DNA from: Undaria pinnatifida
Lineage: Eukaryota; Sar; Phaeophyceae; Laminariales; Alariaceae
Length of the DNA: 64,000 nucleotides
Assembly (NCBI GenBank): GCA_012845835.1
Contig: JABAKD010000023.1
Location: 21,174,203-21,238,202 of the forward strand
Direction: 5' to 3'
Shown one piece after another: positions 62,887 through 64,000 of this stretch (positions are counted from its first letter, which is position 1; each line of letters starts with the position of its first letter). The position numbers and the translations under genes were made by a program. The notes below the pieces were generated by a model. It searched no databases. It was not told where the DNA came from and saw nothing but the letters and a program-made list of their open reading frames with translations.

Positions 62887-64000
62887 TTCCATTCACCAAG
62901 GGTCCTCCGGGCTGCTCCATCATTGGAACGCGGTGGGTATTTCGAGTTAAAACAGACGGACGTCTTAAAGCAAGGCTCGTGGTACAAGGTTGGGCTCAAC
63001 AGCATGGACTGGATTGCTTCACTACTTTCGCTCCTGTTTGTCGTATTGAAAGTCAGCGTCCTCTGCTGGCTATAGCGGCATCAAGGGATTGGCGAGTTTC
63101 GGCCATGGACGTACAAATTGCATTTCTCAACGGTAAACTTGAAGAGGACGTCTACACCAAGCAAGCACCAGGCTTTGAAACGATAGACGAGAGAACCAAC
63201 CGACCGCTGGTAATGAAACTGCGCAAAAGCTTATACAGACTTCGCCAATCATCAAGCGTTTGGAACAGCACCATTGACAAGGACTTGCGTAAAATGGGGT
63301 TCACGCCGACACCATCTGATTCCTGCGTATACACAAAGGGAAGTGGGAACACATACATCATGCTAACTCTCTTCGGCGACGACCTACTCATCATTGGACC
63401 GTCAAATGCAAGCATGGCCGAGGTTAGACGTGAGCTTATGGAAAAGTTCGCTTTGACTGATCTTGAGGATGTGTCTCAAATTCTGGGCGTTGAAGTTAAG
63501 AGCGACAAGGCAGCCGGAACGATCAAACTCAGTCAAGGACAGTACACACTTTCGGTACTGAAGCGTTTCAACATGAGTGACTGCAACCCGGTACACGTAC
63601 CCGGAATAGGAAAGGAACTAAGCGCACAGCCGGAAGGAAGCGTACTTCTAAACGAGGCAATGACTAAGCTCTATCAAGCCATTGTAGGAAGTATTATCTT
63701 TCTTACCCAATGTACGAGGTACGACGTGGCGTTCAGCACGATGCAAGCAGCTCGTCACATGGCAAAACCCACATCGGTGTATATGGCAGTGGTTAAAAGG
63801 ATCCTTCGATACCTTCGAGGAACACCTAATCTAGTTATTGTGTACAAAAGGGGGAGCAGCTTCGATCTTACCGGATACTGCGACGCTTCGTATGGTATGG
63901 GAGACCCTAAAAAGATGAGGTCTACTACCGGGTCGATGTTCTTCTTGGCCGGAGGACTCATCAACTTCTCGAGTCAGCTACAAAAGATCACTGCTCAAAG
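62754..64000 (+). CDS. Copia reverse transcriptase and RNase H (partial)
   Basis: In the -1 frame relative to the preceding ORF, starting at the A8 run: NLPASISVPNTYAQAMASPQ, AEEWEAAMREELKSL, GTRWVFRVKTDGRLKARLV, FTTFAPVCRIES, VSAMDVQIAFLNGKLEEDVY, LRKSLYRLRQSSSVWN, then LTLFGDDLLIIG as the catalytic block (usual copia: YVDD), LGVEVKSD, and RNase H TGYCDASYGMGDPKKMRSTT to the window end. RT copies RNA to cDNA in the virus-like particle. The first and third positions of the YVDD block are changed to F and G while both Asp are kept. Confidence 0.88.

Larger units (their letters stand above)
59057..64000 (+). mobile_element. Ty1/copia retrotransposon (5' 4.9 kb, runs off the window)
   Basis: Order: 5' LTR, half-tRNA primer site, CAGCAT-rich leader, Gag with zinc knuckle, protease-like region, HHCC and DDE integrase, RT, start of RNase H. 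INT before RT defines Ty1/copia. Inserted directly after repeat G copy 2. Two frame changes interrupt the reading (about 59875 and about 62755). Confidence 0.9.

Overview
The window is nuclear DNA of a eukaryote. Genes are split by GT-AG introns with strong GTGAGT/GTAAG donors, some introns carry tandem repeats, no bacterial operon or ribosome-binding-site logic is visible, and most of the sequence is transposable elements. The mix (MULE, pogo, Ty1/copia with a half-tRNA-iMet primer site, several unclassified TIR elements) would fit a repeat-rich alga such as a stramenopile, but nothing here fixes the lineage. No rRNA, complete tRNA, CRISPR array or ordinary housekeeping gene was recognised.

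Layout. 1-1.66 kb: first exon of an unknown minus-strand gene. 2.0-17.6 kb: a large inverted-repeat structure whose ~1.45 kb arms (1986-3480 and, broken into three pieces, 10010-17626) enclose a dead MULE transposase gene. The right arm is split by two later insertions: a 4.4 kb TIR element (11066-15471, CTAT target duplication) and an LTR-like/gag-like repeat (15858-17409). 17.9-24.4 and 36.5-43.3 kb: two direct ~6.5-6.8 kb copies of a TIR element with a spliced transposase-like gene on the minus strand. 24.4-26.3 and 35.7-36.5 kb: three copies of a ~0.85 kb module (C), two of them back to back.

Between the C copies, 26.3-35.6 kb is a 9 kb block almost without other repeats. It carries minus-strand spliced genes with GC-rich exons in AT-rich introns. 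One encodes what I read as a Rep-type HUH (HUQ) endonuclease: FTLT, HVQ and YVQK motifs lie in order on two phase-compatible exons. Another ends with a homeodomain-like WFQNRR helix. A third is a 219-residue two-exon protein I cannot name. This Rep-bearing block flanked by direct repeats is the most novel part of the window.

43.7-47.0 kb: an inverted second copy of the gene-bearing part of the 11-15 kb element, itself broken by a 368 bp miniature LTR element (TRIM). 47.77-52.52 kb: an apparently intact pogo-type transposon with a two-exon, 535-residue DD35D transposase and a 60-bp GC-rich satellite. 52.5-59.05 kb: two direct copies of a copia remnant, a second gag-like repeat with duplicated LTR-like ends, and a 430 bp chimeric insertion. 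59.06-64 kb: a Ty1/copia element (5' LTR, primer site, Gag, integrase, RT, start of RNase H) running off the window.

How the parts relate: nearly every boundary is explained by insertion into an older repeat, and several empty sites survive inside the window, so target duplications can be read directly. Coordinates of exons were set by splice signals and phase, not by transcripts.
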